From Roseiarcus sp963809245 (GTDB lineage Bacteria; Pseudomonadota; Alphaproteobacteria; Rhizobiales; Beijerinckiaceae), in assembly GCA_963809245.1 (NCBI GenBank), contig CAWEIU010000003.1, forward strand, positions 434,001 through 498,000: a DNA stretch of 64,000 bases, written 5' to 3'. Shown one piece after another: positions 38,381 to 47,177 of the stretch. The notes beneath the pieces were generated by a model, which had not been told where the DNA came from, ran no database searches, and saw nothing but the letters and a program-made list of their open reading frames with translations. The translations under genes and the position numbers were made by a program. Each line of letters begins with the position of its first letter. Positions within the stretch are counted from its first letter, which is position 1.

Positions 38381-39236
38381 ATGGCGCCGACCCTCATCTC
38401 CATCCAGTCTCATGTCGTCTACGGCCATGTCGGCAATTCGGCGGCCGTATTTCCCTTGCAGCGGCTCGGCTGCGAGGTGTGGCCGGTTCACACGGTCCAG
38501 TTTTCCAGCCACGCCGGCTATCAAGGCTGGCGCGGGCGGGCGTTCGAGGCCGCGCTGATCGACGAATGCGTCGCCGGCCTCGAAGCGATCGGCGTCCTCA
38601 GCCGCTGCGACGGCGTCATCTCGGGCTATCTCGGCAAGGCGGAGACCGGCGAGGCGGCGCTGCGCGCCTACGCAGCGGTCCGGGCCGCAAATCCGCGCGC
38701 GCGATATTTCTGCGATCCCGTCATCGGCGACGAAGGGCGCGGCGTCTATGTCGACCCGGCCGTTGCCGACTTCTTGCGCGAGCGCGCCGTTCCCGCCGCC
38801 GAGGTCGTCACGCCCAACGCTTTCGAACTCGCGTGGCTCACCGGCCGCGACGTCGGCTCGCTCGCCGGACTGCGCGAAGCGCTGGCGCTGTTGCGCGCGC
38901 GTGGGCCCAAGGTCGCGCTCGTGACGTCGGCGCGGCTCGAAGTCGACGCCCTCCGACGCGCTCGACATGATCGCCTGCGAAGGCGACGTCCTCTGGCGCT
39001 TGCAGACCCCCAAGCTGCCGATCGCCGTCAACGGCTCGGGCGACCTCGTCGCCGCCCTGTTCTTTCTCCATTGGCTGCGGACCGGCTCGGCGGCGCAAGC
39101 GCTTGCCAGCGCCGGTTCAGCCGTCTACGCGGTGGTGGCGGCGACGGCGAAGGCCGGCTCGCGCGAATTGCAGATCGTGGCGGCGCAGGACGAGATCGTG
39201 AACCCTTCACACCGCTTCGCCCCCGAACCGATTTAG
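38381..39236 (+). CDS. pdxY: Pyridoxal kinase (one frameshift)
   Basis: Phosphorylates pyridoxal in the B6 salvage pathway. About 285 residues. The N-terminal part ISIQSHVVYGHVGNSAAVFPLQRLG and VHTVQFSSHAGY match PdxY closely. DPVIGDEGRGVYV and VTPNAFELAWLTG follow. The frame breaks near 38950-38960 (one extra base) and resumes SDALDMIACEGDVLW and AVNGSGDLVAALF, the ribokinase-family anion hole with GSGD where GTGD is usual. The next gene (phzF) starts 9 bases after the stop and ends overlapping a Nudix gene, so the three form an operon. Confidence 0.9.
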
Positions 39237-39244
39237 GAGCGCCC

Positions 39245-40143
39245 ATGCGCCGGGCCTATCATCTGCTCGACGTCTTCACCGATGCGCCGCTCGCCGGCAA
39301 TCCGCTCGCCGTGGTGCTCGACGCCCAGGGCCTCGACGACGCGCGGATGCAGGCGATCGCGCGCGAGTTCAATCTTGCCGAGACCGTGTTCGTGAGCGAG
39401 CCGCGCGATCCCGTCAATTCGGCGGCGCTGCGGATTTTCACGCCCGCCCGCGAATTGCCGTTCGCCGGCCATCCGACCGTCGGCGCGGCGGCGCTGCTCG
39501 CGCATTTGCGCGCGCCGCAATTGCTCGCGGCGCAGGACCTGCGCATCGTTCTCGAGGAGAAGGTCGGCGACGTCGTCTGCGTCGCGCGCCATCGGCGCGG
39601 CAAGGCGCTGGCGGCCTACTTCACCCTGCCGCGCCTGCCGCAGCCGGCCGGCGCAGCGCCCGAGCGCGGCCGAACTCGCCAGCAAGCTCGGGCTCGAGCC
39701 GGAGGACATCGGCTTCGGCGCGCACCATCCGACCGTCTTCGGCGCCGGCGTCGATTTCATCTTCGCGCCGCTGCGCAGCGCCGTCGCGCTCGCCAAGGCG
39801 AACCCGGACCGCTCGCTCTGGGGCGAAGGCGGCGGCCCCGGCCTCTATCTCTATACCGACGAGGCGAGCGAGGGCGCCGCATATCGCGCGCGCATGTTCG
39901 GCCTCGGCTGGGGCATCAGGGAGGATCCGGCGACCGGCTCCGCGGCCTCGGCCTTCGCCGGCGTCGTGATGAAATTCGACCCGCCCGGCGACGGCGAGCA
40001 CACGCTCGTCATCGAGCAGGGCGTCGAGATGGGACGCCCGAGCGCGCATCGCGCTCGGCCTCGAGGTCGAAGGCGGCGAACTGCGCGCGGCGACGATCGG
40101 CGGCTCCGCCGTCATCATCGGACAAGGAACCCTCGACCTGTGA
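39245..40143 (+). CDS. PhzF-family isomerase (two frameshifts)
   Basis: About 299 residues of the PhzF/diaminopimelate-epimerase fold. The start RRAYHLLDVFTDAPLAGNPLAVV is typical; FNLAETVFV holds the catalytic Glu and RELPFAGHPTVGAA the second signature. The frame breaks near 39660 and near 40043, each by one extra base. The middle block holds GIREDPATGSAASAFAGVV and the last block ALGLEVEGGELRAATIGGSAVII. All conserved pieces survive, so it was probably intact in the organism. The metabolite acted on is unknown. It overlaps the Nudix gene (GTGA). Confidence 0.85.
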
Positions 40144-40859
40144 GCGCCTCGCGCCTCCTCGAGGTCGCCGAGATCGACCTGCGTCTGGAGGCGCGGCCGT
40201 GGCCGTTCGCGCAAAGCGAAGCGGAGCGGATCGCGGCGCATTGGCGAAAGCGGCAGGCTGAGCGCCCGCATCTCTTCAACGGCCGGGTGCTGCTGCTCGG
40301 GCGCCACGCGCTGGAGACGCGCGCCGACGGCGCGAATACGCTGCGCGGCGCCTTTTTCGAGGTCGATTTCGCGGCCTTTCTCGCCTGGAGAGACTTCGGC
40401 TTTCCCGACCGGTCAACCTTCAACTGCTTCTCGGCCGCCGCGCTTCTCAGCAGCGACGGCGCCTTTCTGCTCGGCGAGATGGCGGCGCACACAGCCAATG
40501 CCGGCTCGATCTATTTCCCGGCCGGCACGCCCGATCTCAGCGACGTCTTCGAGGGCCGTGTCGATCTCGCCGCGAGCGTCGCGCGCGAATTGGCGGAGGA
40601 AACCGGCCTGTCTCCCGACGACGTCGCCTTCGGCCCAGGCTGGACGCTCGTCTACGACCCGCCGCACGTCGCTTGCATTAAGATGATGCGCCTCGACGAG
40701 ACCGCCGAGGCGGCGAAAGCGCGCATCGAAGCCTTTCTCGCCAAGGACCCGGTCGCCGAACTGTCGCGAATTCATGTCGTGCGGCGGCCCGAGGACCTCG
40801 ACGCCCCCCGCTCGCGGGGCTTCGTCGCCGACTTCCTCGCATTCGCCTTCGGGCGATAG
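40140..40859 (+). CDS. NUDIX hydrolase-domain protein
   Basis: 239 residues. The last two thirds form a Nudix-like domain. The helix of the Nudix box is clear (SVARELAEETGL, matching REUxEExGU), but the upstream Glu of the G-x5-E-x7 half is displaced (DVFEGRVDLAAS), so the box is slightly degenerate. The N-terminal part (EARPWPFAQSEAERIAAHW) resembles a group of Rhizobiales Nudix proteins. The GTG at 40140 overlaps the stop of phzF. The substrate is unknown. Confidence 0.82.
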   Translation: MSASRLLEVAEIDLRLEARPWPFAQSEAERIAAHWRKRQAERPHLFNGRVLLLGRHALETRADGANTLRGAFFEVDFAAFLAWRDFGFPDRSTFNCFSAAALLSSDGAFLLGEMAAHTANAGSIYFPAGTPDLSDVFEGRVDLAASVARELAEETGLSPDDVAFGPGWTLVYDPPHVACIKMMRLDETAEAAKARIEAFLAKDPVAELSRIHVVRRPEDLDAPRSRGFVADFLAFAFGR

Positions 40860-40890
40860 CGCTTGCTACTGTTAGATGTAATCGGCGAGA

Positions 40891-40920
40891 CTCCCTCTCC
40901 CCGCAAGCGGGGAGAAGGGA
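40891..40920. repeat. Short palindromic mosaic element
   Basis: CTCCCCGC-AA-GCGGGGAG plus flanks, between the convergent Nudix and lipoprotein genes. It belongs to the same style of element as at 6150-6262 and 50225-50395 and may serve as a bidirectional terminator. Confidence 0.55.
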
Positions 40921-40954
40921 TCCTCTGCGTCAACCTCGCGCGCGCACGTCGCGC

Positions 40955-41296
40955 TCAAAGGCTGGTTGGGTAGCCGTGCCGCTTGCGCGAGGCGATAATC
41001 GTCGCGCGCGCCTGGGCCTCATGGCCCTCCGAGCACTGCTGCTCGGCGACGGCGATTTCCGCCTTGATCTTATTGTAGACGGATTGGGCGACGTGACCCA
41101 TGGCGAGATCGTTGTCCTGGATCGCCCGATAGCGCGCGATATCGCCGACGCATCCCTCGCCCCCGGGCATTTGGAAGTTCGAGGGGGTGACGTCCGTCGA
41201 CGCCGGCGCCGGCGCGGCCGCTTGCGGCGCGGGCGCTGGCGAATTGCAGGCGGCGAGCGCAAAAGCGGCGAGGACCATCAACGACTGGGGCTTCAT
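40955..41296 (-). CDS. Small lipoprotein of unknown function
   Basis: 113 residues. It has a lipoprotein signal with lipobox LAAC (Cys at about 17), then an Ala/Pro-rich linker. The mature part CVGDIARYRAIQDNDLAMGHVAQSVYNKIKAEIAVAEQQC has two further cysteines that could form a disulfide. The ATG at 41296 has GGAGGAGAC upstream. Similar small lipoproteins occur in Rhizobiales without known function. It is divergent from ybaK. Confidence 0.8.
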   Translation of the reverse strand: MKPQSLMVLAAFALAACNSPAPAPQAAAPAPASTDVTPSNFQMPGGEGCVGDIARYRAIQDNDLAMGHVAQSVYNKIKAEIAVAEQQCSEGHEAQARATIIASRKRHGYPTSL

Positions 41297-41468
41297 ATGT
41301 TGTCTCCTCCGGGACGCCCGGGTCTTGCAACGTCGCAAATGGGGAGGCCGCGTCAAGAGCGAAAACGCAGCGCAAAGGCGCGATCCCCATCGGCGGCTCG
41401 GCGGCCTCGAGCCTTGGGAACGTCGCCGCAAAGCGCTACAACGTCCCGCCACATGTCGGAAACTGACG

Positions 41469-41942
41469 ATGAAGCCTGCCGCCGCCGCCAGCGCCCTAAA
41501 AGTCCAAGCCGCCCTCGGGGCGAGCTACCAGGTGTTCGAGTTCGAGGCGAGCACGCGCACGGCCGCTGAAGCCGCCGCGGCGATCGGCTGCTCGGTCGCC
41601 GAGATTGCAAAGTCGCTGGTGTTCCGAACTGAGCGGTCGAGCCGTGCGGTGCTGGCCATCGTCTCAGGGGTCAGCCGGGTCGATGAGCGCAAGCTCGGCG
41701 AGATCGTCGGCGAACGCCTCGTCCGCGCCGACGCCGACTTCGTGCGCGAGAAGACGGGTTTTGCGATCGGCGGCATTCCCCCGCTCGGCCACGCCGAGCC
41801 GTTGCTCACCGTCATCGACGCAGCGCTCGACAGCTTCGAGACGATTTGGGCGGCGGCCGGAACGCCCAACGCCGTTTTCCCGGTCACGCCCGCCGACCTG
41901 TTGCGCCTGACCGGCGGGACCAAGGCCGTCTTCGCGCGGTAG
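41469..41942 (+). CDS. YbaK/EbsC-family aminoacyl-tRNA deacylase
   Basis: 157 residues of the YbaK/ProX editing-domain fold: TRTAAEAAAAIGCSVAEIAKSLVFR, VSGVSRVDERKLGE, GFAIGGIPPLGH with the conserved G-G-x-P-P, and a C-terminal PNAVFPVTPADLLRLTGG. Members hydrolyse mischarged tRNA (Cys- or Ala-tRNA-Pro) in the cytoplasm. The ATG at 41469 is followed directly by the fold. Which mischarged tRNA is edited is not deducible. Confidence 0.9.
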   Translation: MKPAAAASALKVQAALGASYQVFEFEASTRTAAEAAAAIGCSVAEIAKSLVFRTERSSRAVLAIVSGVSRVDERKLGEIVGERLVRADADFVREKTGFAIGGIPPLGHAEPLLTVIDAALDSFETIWAAAGTPNAVFPVTPADLLRLTGGTKAVFAR

Positions 41943-42318
41943 CGCCAGGCGCGTTCCGCGGTCAGGCTTGCCCTTCCGCTTCGCAATCGCGGTCCCCGGC
42001 GTCTGCGTCGCATCGCGCAGCCCGGCTCCGGCTGCGCGTCGACCTTCGCGCCTCCACATGACCCGCCGTCGCTGGGCTGTGGGCCCAAAGCCGGACAGCC
42101 AGCCTTAGAACAATCCCGATTTGGGAATCGCAGGTTCGCTGGAGGTAGCGACCCACGGCTGTCACAGGCGCGATTCTGCGAAAGCAAGAGGCTTCCCCAG
42201 CGCCGCACCCCTTATCCACTGCGGGCGAGGCGGAAAGGTTACTCATTTCTGAACACGATCCTGGCAGAAATATTGCCTCGCGTTAGCCGTGGTTTTTGAA
42301 CTGTATCGCGGAGGGATC
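41943..42318. other. 376-base region without a clear gene
   Basis: No convincing coding sequence. A 94-codon minus-strand open frame (41962-42246) is Arg/Ala rich with no recognisable domain and is probably a shadow. Composition falls towards AT from about 42200 on, leading into the low-GC PilZ gene, so the PilZ promoter should be at about 42235-42300. Confidence 0.4.
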
Positions 42319-42675
42319 GTGCAAAATCGTCGGCGCACGCAAAGAAATCGTACATGCCTGGAAGGACGACTCGATTTCAATCACTGGCAATCGTCAATGG
42401 ATTGCACCGTAAAAAATCTTTCTAGCGATGGAGCAAGAATTTCATTTGCAGATTACACCCCGCTTCCCGACGCGTTCGATATTACAATTTGTAGCCGTCG
42501 CGAGTCCTATAAAGCGAAAATGATTTGGCGTAACGCGACAGAAATAGGTTTGTCGTTCGCTAGACAGGACAAAGGCAACGTAATATCGATCGATACGACG
42601 CGAACAATTCGCCGGCTTGAAGCCGAGCGCGATGCATTAGCGAAACGCATCGCCGATATGACTTATCCGGTATAG
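42319..42675 (+). CDS. PilZ-domain cyclic-di-GMP receptor protein, low GC
   Basis: A single PilZ domain of 118 residues. The c-di-GMP motifs are intact: RRRTQR (R-x3-R) at the N terminus and NLSSDGA (N/D-x-S-x-x-G) near residue 38. A C-terminal helix rich in Arg/Glu may mediate contacts. The GTG at 42319 is chosen because GGAGGG lies just upstream and PilZ proteins start near RRxxR; an in-frame GTG at 42289 is possible. Codon use is clearly AT-richer than its neighbours (many AAA, AAT, ATA codons), suggesting transfer or relaxed selection. A possible reader for c-di-GMP made by proteins such as the GGDEF-EAL one at 52.5 kb. Confidence 0.88.
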   Translation: MQNRRRTQRNRTCLEGRLDFNHWQSSMDCTVKNLSSDGARISFADYTPLPDAFDITICSRRESYKAKMIWRNATEIGLSFARQDKGNVISIDTTRTIRRLEAERDALAKRIADMTYPV

Positions 42676-42684
42676 GCGCTCGTC

Positions 42685-42852
42685 ATGATAAGATGGGCGA
42701 TATCTTTCATCATCGATCGAATCATATTTTTGACCGTCGTTTATTGGCTCCTCCGTTCCCTCGCCGGGTCGCAGGTTCAAAGCTTCGACGCGATCGAGCA
42801 GTGGGTGGACCAAGTCTCGCCGTTCGCGCAGATCGGTCGCGCGCTTCACTAA
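42685..42852 (+). CDS. Small 55-residue membrane protein after the PilZ gene
   Basis: The ATG is 9 bases after the PilZ stop. The N-terminal half (ISFIIDRIIFLTVVYWLLRSL) is a membrane helix; the C-terminal half (SFDAIEQWVDQVSPFAQIG) is a soluble, mildly acidic tail. The ribosome site is weak (TAGGCG), so translation may depend on coupling. GC is below the local average, as in the PilZ gene. No family was recognised. It could be a membrane partner of the PilZ protein. Confidence 0.5.
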   Translation: MIRWAISFIIDRIIFLTVVYWLLRSLAGSQVQSFDAIEQWVDQVSPFAQIGRALH

Positions 42853-42860
42853 GAGCGCGC

Positions 42861-43859
42861 TCAGCGACGCCTCGCCTTCGCAAGCGCGTCGCTCAGCAGC
42901 GCCGCGAGCCGCTCCGGCCTCTCGAAGCGCAGCGCCACCGGGAGGGCGAGGATCGCCTGCCCGTAGGCGGGCGCGAGGCGTGCGTGGTCCTTCTCGGTCG
43001 TGACCGGCGTCAGGCCGCGCGCTGTCGCCTCAGCCAGCAGCGCGTCGATCTCGCGCGCCTCGTAAACGTGGTGGTCGGCGAAGCGGCGGCGCACGGCGAC
43101 GCGCGCGCCGAGACCCTCGAGGGTCGTGAAGAATTTCTCCGGCCGCGCGATGCCGGCGAAGGCGAGCACCGGCCGGCCGACCAGCACGGCGCCTGCGACC
43201 GCGTCCGCTTCGAGCGTCGCCGGCAGAACAGGTTTCTCCGGCGCGAGCGCGCGCAATGCCGCTGCGGCGCTCGGCGGCCCGCCGATCACGACCTGCGCCG
43301 AGACGAATGGGATTTGCCGGGCCGGCGGCGCGCGCAACGGGCCGGCGGGAAAACAGAGCCCGTTGCCGAACCGCGCCACGCCATCCACCACCGCGAGGAC
43401 GCAATCCTTGGCGAGCGACGGATTCTGCAGGCCGTCGTCGAGCACCAGGGCGCTCGCCCCGTGAGCGATCGCTTCGCGCGCGGCGGCGACGCGATCGGCT
43501 GCCACGAAGCAGTCCGCGACACGCGCGAGCAGCAGCGGCTCGTCGCCGACGGCCCGTGCGCTGTGGATCGCCGGATCGACGCGGATCGGCTCGATGCGGC
43601 GCGCCCCGCCATAGCCGCGCGAGAGGAACGCCACGCGCTCTCCGGCGCTCTGCAACATGCGGGCGACGGCGATGGCGGTCGGCGTCTTGCCTGCGCCGCC
43701 GAGCACGAAATTGCCGACGCAAACGACGGCGGCGTCGACCTTTGCGCCCGGCTGCGCCATGCGCCGGGCCGTCGCCATGCCGTAGATCGCGCCGAGAGGA
43801 GCGAGCACGCGAGCCGTGAGGTTCGGGCGCTCGCGCGCCCAAAAATCGGGCGCGATCAC
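42861..43859 (-). CDS. lpxK: Tetraacyldisaccharide 4'-kinase LpxK
   Basis: Adds the 4'-phosphate of lipid A at the inner membrane. 332 residues. The start APDFWARERPNLTARVLAPLGAIYG is typical, with the P-loop VGNFVLGGAGKTPTAIAVARML near residue 50. DEPLLLAR and LVLDDGLQNPSLAKD follow, then FAGIARPEKFFTTLEGLGA and TTEKDHARL in the C-terminal domain. The GTG at 43859 overlaps the stop of waaA. It ends 8 bases from the small membrane-protein gene, with which it is convergent. Confidence 0.95.
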   Translation of the reverse strand: MIAPDFWARERPNLTARVLAPLGAIYGMATARRMAQPGAKVDAAVVCVGNFVLGGAGKTPTAIAVARMLQSAGERVAFLSRGYGGARRIEPIRVDPAIHSARAVGDEPLLLARVADCFVAADRVAAAREAIAHGASALVLDDGLQNPSLAKDCVLAVVDGVARFGNGLCFPAGPLRAPPARQIPFVSAQVVIGGPPSAAAALRALAPEKPVLPATLEADAVAGAVLVGRPVLAFAGIARPEKFFTTLEGLGARVAVRRRFADHHVYEAREIDALLAEATARGLTPVTTEKDHARLAPAYGQAILALPVALRFERPERLAALLSDALAKARRR

Positions 43860-45145
43860 GCCAGCGCCGGCTGAGGCGCCGCCGGCAGCATCGGCCCGAG
43901 GGCATGCATGATGCGGTCGGCCGCGCCGCCCTGGGTCTCGACCGCGCCGGCCGCGGCTCGGGCCATCGCCCTCAGCCGCGACGGATCGGCGAACAGCGCC
44001 AGCAGCATCTCTGCAAGCTCGTCCGCGTCGTTGGTCAGCGCCGCCCCGCCGGCCTCGTCGAGCAGCGCATAGACATCGAGGAAATTGCCGACATGAGGCC
44101 CATGCAGAATGGCGCAGGCGAGCTTGGCGGCCTCGATCGGATTCTGCCCGCCTTCGCGGTTGAACGACTTGCCGACCATCACGACGCCGGCGAGGCGGTA
44201 GAAGATGCCGAGTTCGCCCATCGTGTCGCAAATATAGATCGCCGTGTCGCGCTGCGGACGCTCGCCACGCGAGCGCAACGCGCAATTGAGGCCCATGGCC
44301 TGGAGCTCCGCGAGGATCGCTGCCCCGCGGGCGGGATGGCGGGGGGCGATCAGCGTCAGCGCGTCGGGGAAGGTCGCGGCGATCTTGAGATGCGCCTCCG
44401 CCGCGATGCGCTCCTCGCCGTCGTGGGTCGAGGCCGCGATCCAGATCTGGCGGCCCGAGGTCATGCCGGCGAGCGCGGCCAGCTCCTGGCGGTCCGCGGG
44501 CGGCGTCGGCGCGTCGAATTTGAGATTGCCGGCGACGCGCACGTCCGGCGCGCCGAGCTCCGCCAGCCGCTCGGCGTCCGCCTGGCTTTGCGCGAGACAG
44601 AGATCGACCCCGGCGAGCAACGCATGGATGAAGGCGCGCGCCCGCCGCCAGCGCGAAAAGGAGCGGGCGCTCATCCGCGCATTGACCATCACGAGCGGAA
44701 CGCCGACCCGCCGCGCCTCGATGATCATGTTCGGCCAGAGCTCCGATTCCGCGATCAGCGCCACGTCGGGGCGCCAATGATCGAAGAAGCGGCGCATGAA
44801 GCTCGGCGCGTCGAGCGGCGCGTATTGGTGCAGCCCGCCCGGCGGCAGGCGCTGAGCGAGCAGCCGCGCGGAAGTGACCGTGCCGGTCGTCACCAGTGCG
44901 AAACGCCCGCTCTGCGTAATGCGATCGATGAGGGGAAGTAGAGACAGCGCCTCGCCGACGCTCGCCCCATGCAGCCAGACCAGCGGCCCCTCCGGGCGCG
45001 TGAGACCGGCGATCCCGCGCCGTTCGTCAATCCGGAGCGGGTCCTCCTTAGATTTGTTGAGCCTCAGCGAGAGCAAAACCCCGGTCAACGGCGTCGCCAG
45101 CCGCGTCACGAAGCGATAGACGCCGAGGGTGAGCGGCAAGCTCAT
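43856..45145 (-). CDS. waaA: Kdo transferase WaaA
   Basis: Transfers 3-deoxy-D-manno-octulosonate to lipid IVA. 429 residues with an N-terminal membrane anchor. Signatures: GPLVWLHGASVGEALSLLPLI with the catalytic Glu, LIAESELWPNMI, LNARMS-like MVNARMSARS, and the GT30 C-terminal domain with AGVVMVGKSFNREGGQNPIEAA. The ATG overlaps the acyltransferase stop (ATGA) and its own stop overlaps lpxK, so the whole row is translationally coupled. Confidence 0.95.
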   Translation of the reverse strand: MSLPLTLGVYRFVTRLATPLTGVLLSLRLNKSKEDPLRIDERRGIAGLTRPEGPLVWLHGASVGEALSLLPLIDRITQSGRFALVTTGTVTSARLLAQRLPPGGLHQYAPLDAPSFMRRFFDHWRPDVALIAESELWPNMIIEARRVGVPLVMVNARMSARSFSRWRRARAFIHALLAGVDLCLAQSQADAERLAELGAPDVRVAGNLKFDAPTPPADRQELAALAGMTSGRQIWIAASTHDGEERIAAEAHLKIAATFPDALTLIAPRHPARGAAILAELQAMGLNCALRSRGERPQRDTAIYICDTMGELGIFYRLAGVVMVGKSFNREGGQNPIEAAKLACAILHGPHVGNFLDVYALLDEAGGAALTNDADELAEMLLALFADPSRLRAMARAAAGAVETQGGAADRIMHALGPMLPAAPQPALA

Positions 45146-45858
45146 GAGCCCCTCATACCGGCGCCGGGATCGCGCCCGCCGACCATCGCATAGGCGCGCG
45201 CGTGGACGGCGTCGAGCCCCTCCTCGACGGCTCGGCGCGCCGCTTCCATCGTCACGTCGTCGGCGTCCGGGGGCACGCGGATCAAGTCGCCGACGACGAT
45301 CGCGCCGCGCCCGAACGGCTTGCCGAGGCTCGCCCTATCCCAGGAATTGAAGTCGAACCGCCGACTGACGGCGACCGCCGTCGGGACGATCGGCCGGCCG
45401 GATAGTCGCGCCAGCGTCACGATGCCGAGACCTGCGACGCGCGCCTGCTTGGCGGCGTCGGCAGTCAGCGCGACCGAGGACCCGTTGTCGAGTTGGCGCA
45501 GCAACTCGCGTAGCGCCGGCGCGCCGCCCTTACGCCGGGCCCGCTCGGCGCGCCCCGCCGAGCCGCGCACGGCGATCACCCCGAGGCGGCGCAGCGCGGC
45601 CGCCTGCGCGCCGCCGTCGACGCTGCGCGAAATGAGGGCGGCCATGCGGGCGATCGATTTCGGCCAGGCGAACGACACCATCAGATGTTGGCCATGCCAC
45701 ATCGCGACGATGACAGGAGCTTCGCTGGCGATCAGGGCGTCGATGTCGGCGGGCTCCCGGGTGAAACGATTGGTGACCTCGACAAACTTGAGGTAATGCG
45801 CGAGCAGGAAGCCGAGCGCCTCCTGCACGAACCGACTGCGTCCCAAACGTTTGAGCAT
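45142..45858 (-). CDS. DUF374 lysophospholipid acyltransferase-like protein
   Basis: 238 residues. DUF374 family, found in alphaproteobacteria next to waaA. The acyltransferase signature lies near residue 55 (VIVAMWHGQHLMVSFAWPK) with the catalytic His, and RGSAGRAERARRKGGAPALRELL and ALTADAAKQ follow. The ATG at 45858 has AGGGAGG close upstream. The role is probably acylation of lipid A or a related lipid. It is adjacent to DUF4170 and waaA in one coupled unit. Confidence 0.88.
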   Translation of the reverse strand: MLKRLGRSRFVQEALGFLLAHYLKFVEVTNRFTREPADIDALIASEAPVIVAMWHGQHLMVSFAWPKSIARMAALISRSVDGGAQAAALRRLGVIAVRGSAGRAERARRKGGAPALRELLRQLDNGSSVALTADAAKQARVAGLGIVTLARLSGRPIVPTAVAVSRRFDFNSWDRASLGKPFGRGAIVVGDLIRVPPDADDVTMEAARRAVEEGLDAVHARAYAMVGGRDPGAGMRGS

Positions 45859-45866
45859 CGCCTCCC

Positions 45867-46130
45867 TCAAGCCGGCCTGCGCGCGAAGCCCTTCGGCTCG
45901 AGGAAGCGATGCAAGTGGACGATGAAATAGCGGGTCTGGGCGCTGTCGACCGTCGCCTGCGCCTTGCTGCGCCAAGCCCGTTCGGCGCTCGCATAATCCG
46001 GGAAGATGCCGACGACGTCGATCTTGGCGGGGTCGCGGAATTCCATGCCTTGGAGGTTCTTCAGCTCGCCGCCGAACACCAGGTGCAGGAGCTGCGGCAA
46101 TTCGTGGCTGGTCGGTTGGTCTTGCGTCAT
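45867..46130 (-). CDS. DUF4170 protein
   Basis: 87 residues, soluble. It carries the family pattern LHLVFGGELKNLQGMEFRD and VGIFPDYASAERAWRSKAQATVDSAQTRYFIVHLHRFLEP. The function is unknown; its conserved place at the head of the DUF374-waaA-lpxK genes suggests a link to Kdo/lipid A synthesis. The ATG at 46130 is the natural start. The stop lies 8 bases before the acyltransferase start. Confidence 0.88.
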   Translation of the reverse strand: MTQDQPTSHELPQLLHLVFGGELKNLQGMEFRDPAKIDVVGIFPDYASAERAWRSKAQATVDSAQTRYFIVHLHRFLEPKGFARRPA

Positions 46131-46240
46131 GTCTTCGGTTCCCCCGGGCGGGCCTTGCGGACGGCGGAGGCATCGGCGCCACCCCGCGAGGCTTTGCCCC
46201 GCGCAAGCGAAAAATGCAACTATGGATGCGCGCAACCGCG

Positions 46241-47110
46241 TTAAGATTCGTTGCGTTCACCCGCCAAACTCTTACGCGACAGGGCCGCGAGCGCAGGCGC
46301 CAAACCTGTCGCGCAAGCGAGCAGCGCGTCGTGCCGAATCCTCTTGGAGTTGTATGCGAGAGCCGAGCCGCGTGCGTCGATCAGCCGCGCGCCCGCCTCG
46401 CTCAAGACAATGTCCGCCGCCGCGACGTCCCAGTCGTATGCGTTGGCGGAGGCCAGTGCGATGTCGAACGCGCCGCTTGCGACCTGGACCAGCCGCAGCG
46501 CCAGCGACGGGGCCCTGGGAAGCGGCGCCAATTCGACGCCGCCGGCGGCCGACAGCGCTGAGATCATCGATTTGGGGCCGGCGACCCGCGCGCCGTCGAG
46601 CGTTGCGCGCTCCTCAGCCTGAAGAGCGCGGTCGCCGAGCCTTGCGCCCCCGCCGAGAGCCGCCGCATAGGTCTCGCCAAGCGCCGGAGCGTGGACCACC
46701 CCGGCGATCGGCCGCCCTGCCTCGACGAGCGCCACCGAGACCGCCCAGCGTGGATCGCCGGCGAGGAAGGCGCGCGTGCCGTCGATCGGATCGACGACGA
46801 GAAGGCTCGTCTTTTCAAGCCGCGCCAAATCGTCCGCGGTCTCCTCGGAAAGCCAGCCGGCGCCGGGAAAAGCCCGACGCAACCGATCGCCGAGATAGCG
46901 GTCGACGGCGAGATCGGCGGCGGTGACGGGCGAGCCGCCGTGCTTGGTGTCGATGCGCGCGCTGGTCGTCTCGCCCAGGCGAAAATCCCGCAACCCGATT
47001 TCGCCCGCGCTGCGGGCGGCGTCGATGAGCTCGTCGAGCGCCGAGCGAGCGCGAGCGCGAAGTTGGGCGTCGATGGAGGAACTCAAGCAGGATTCCAATC
47101 GGTCATGCAT
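46241..47110 (-). CDS. cysQ: 3'(2'),5'-bisphosphate nucleotidase / inositol monophosphatase family (CysQ-like)
   Basis: 289 residues. The Li-sensitive phosphatase motifs are visible: WLSEETADD (metal-ligand Glu), VVDPIDGTRAFL (DPIDGT) and YDWDVAAADIVLSEAGA (WD near the C terminus). The enzyme probably removes PAP from sulfate assimilation. The ATG at 47110 is preferred; a start seven codons earlier is possible. It lies 110 bases upstream of DUF4170, the usual Rhizobiales order. Confidence 0.88.
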   Translation of the reverse strand: MHDRLESCLSSSIDAQLRARARSALDELIDAARSAGEIGLRDFRLGETTSARIDTKHGGSPVTAADLAVDRYLGDRLRRAFPGAGWLSEETADDLARLEKTSLLVVDPIDGTRAFLAGDPRWAVSVALVEAGRPIAGVVHAPALGETYAAALGGGARLGDRALQAEERATLDGARVAGPKSMISALSAAGGVELAPLPRAPSLALRLVQVASGAFDIALASANAYDWDVAAADIVLSEAGARLIDARGSALAYNSKRIRHDALLACATGLAPALAALSRKSLAGERNES

Positions 47111-47177
47111 GCGGCGCGCAGGCGATGGCACTACGCCTCGGCTTTGCCTTTGCCCCGTCCAGCGCTATTTAGCGAGG

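Noticed and set aside
33285..40143. Reading the broken ispDF, site-2 protease, pdxY and phzF genes as true pseudogenes
   Set aside because: Motifs are all intact across the breaks, several genes are probably essential, and breaks fall in short homopolymers, which points to sequence errors.
41962..42246. 94-codon minus-strand open frame between ybaK and the PilZ gene
   Set aside because: Arg/Ala-rich, no ribosome site or recognised motif; treated as non-coding.
47111..47177. A preQ1 riboswitch before queF
   Set aside because: The leader is too short and lacks the expected stem with an A-rich tail.
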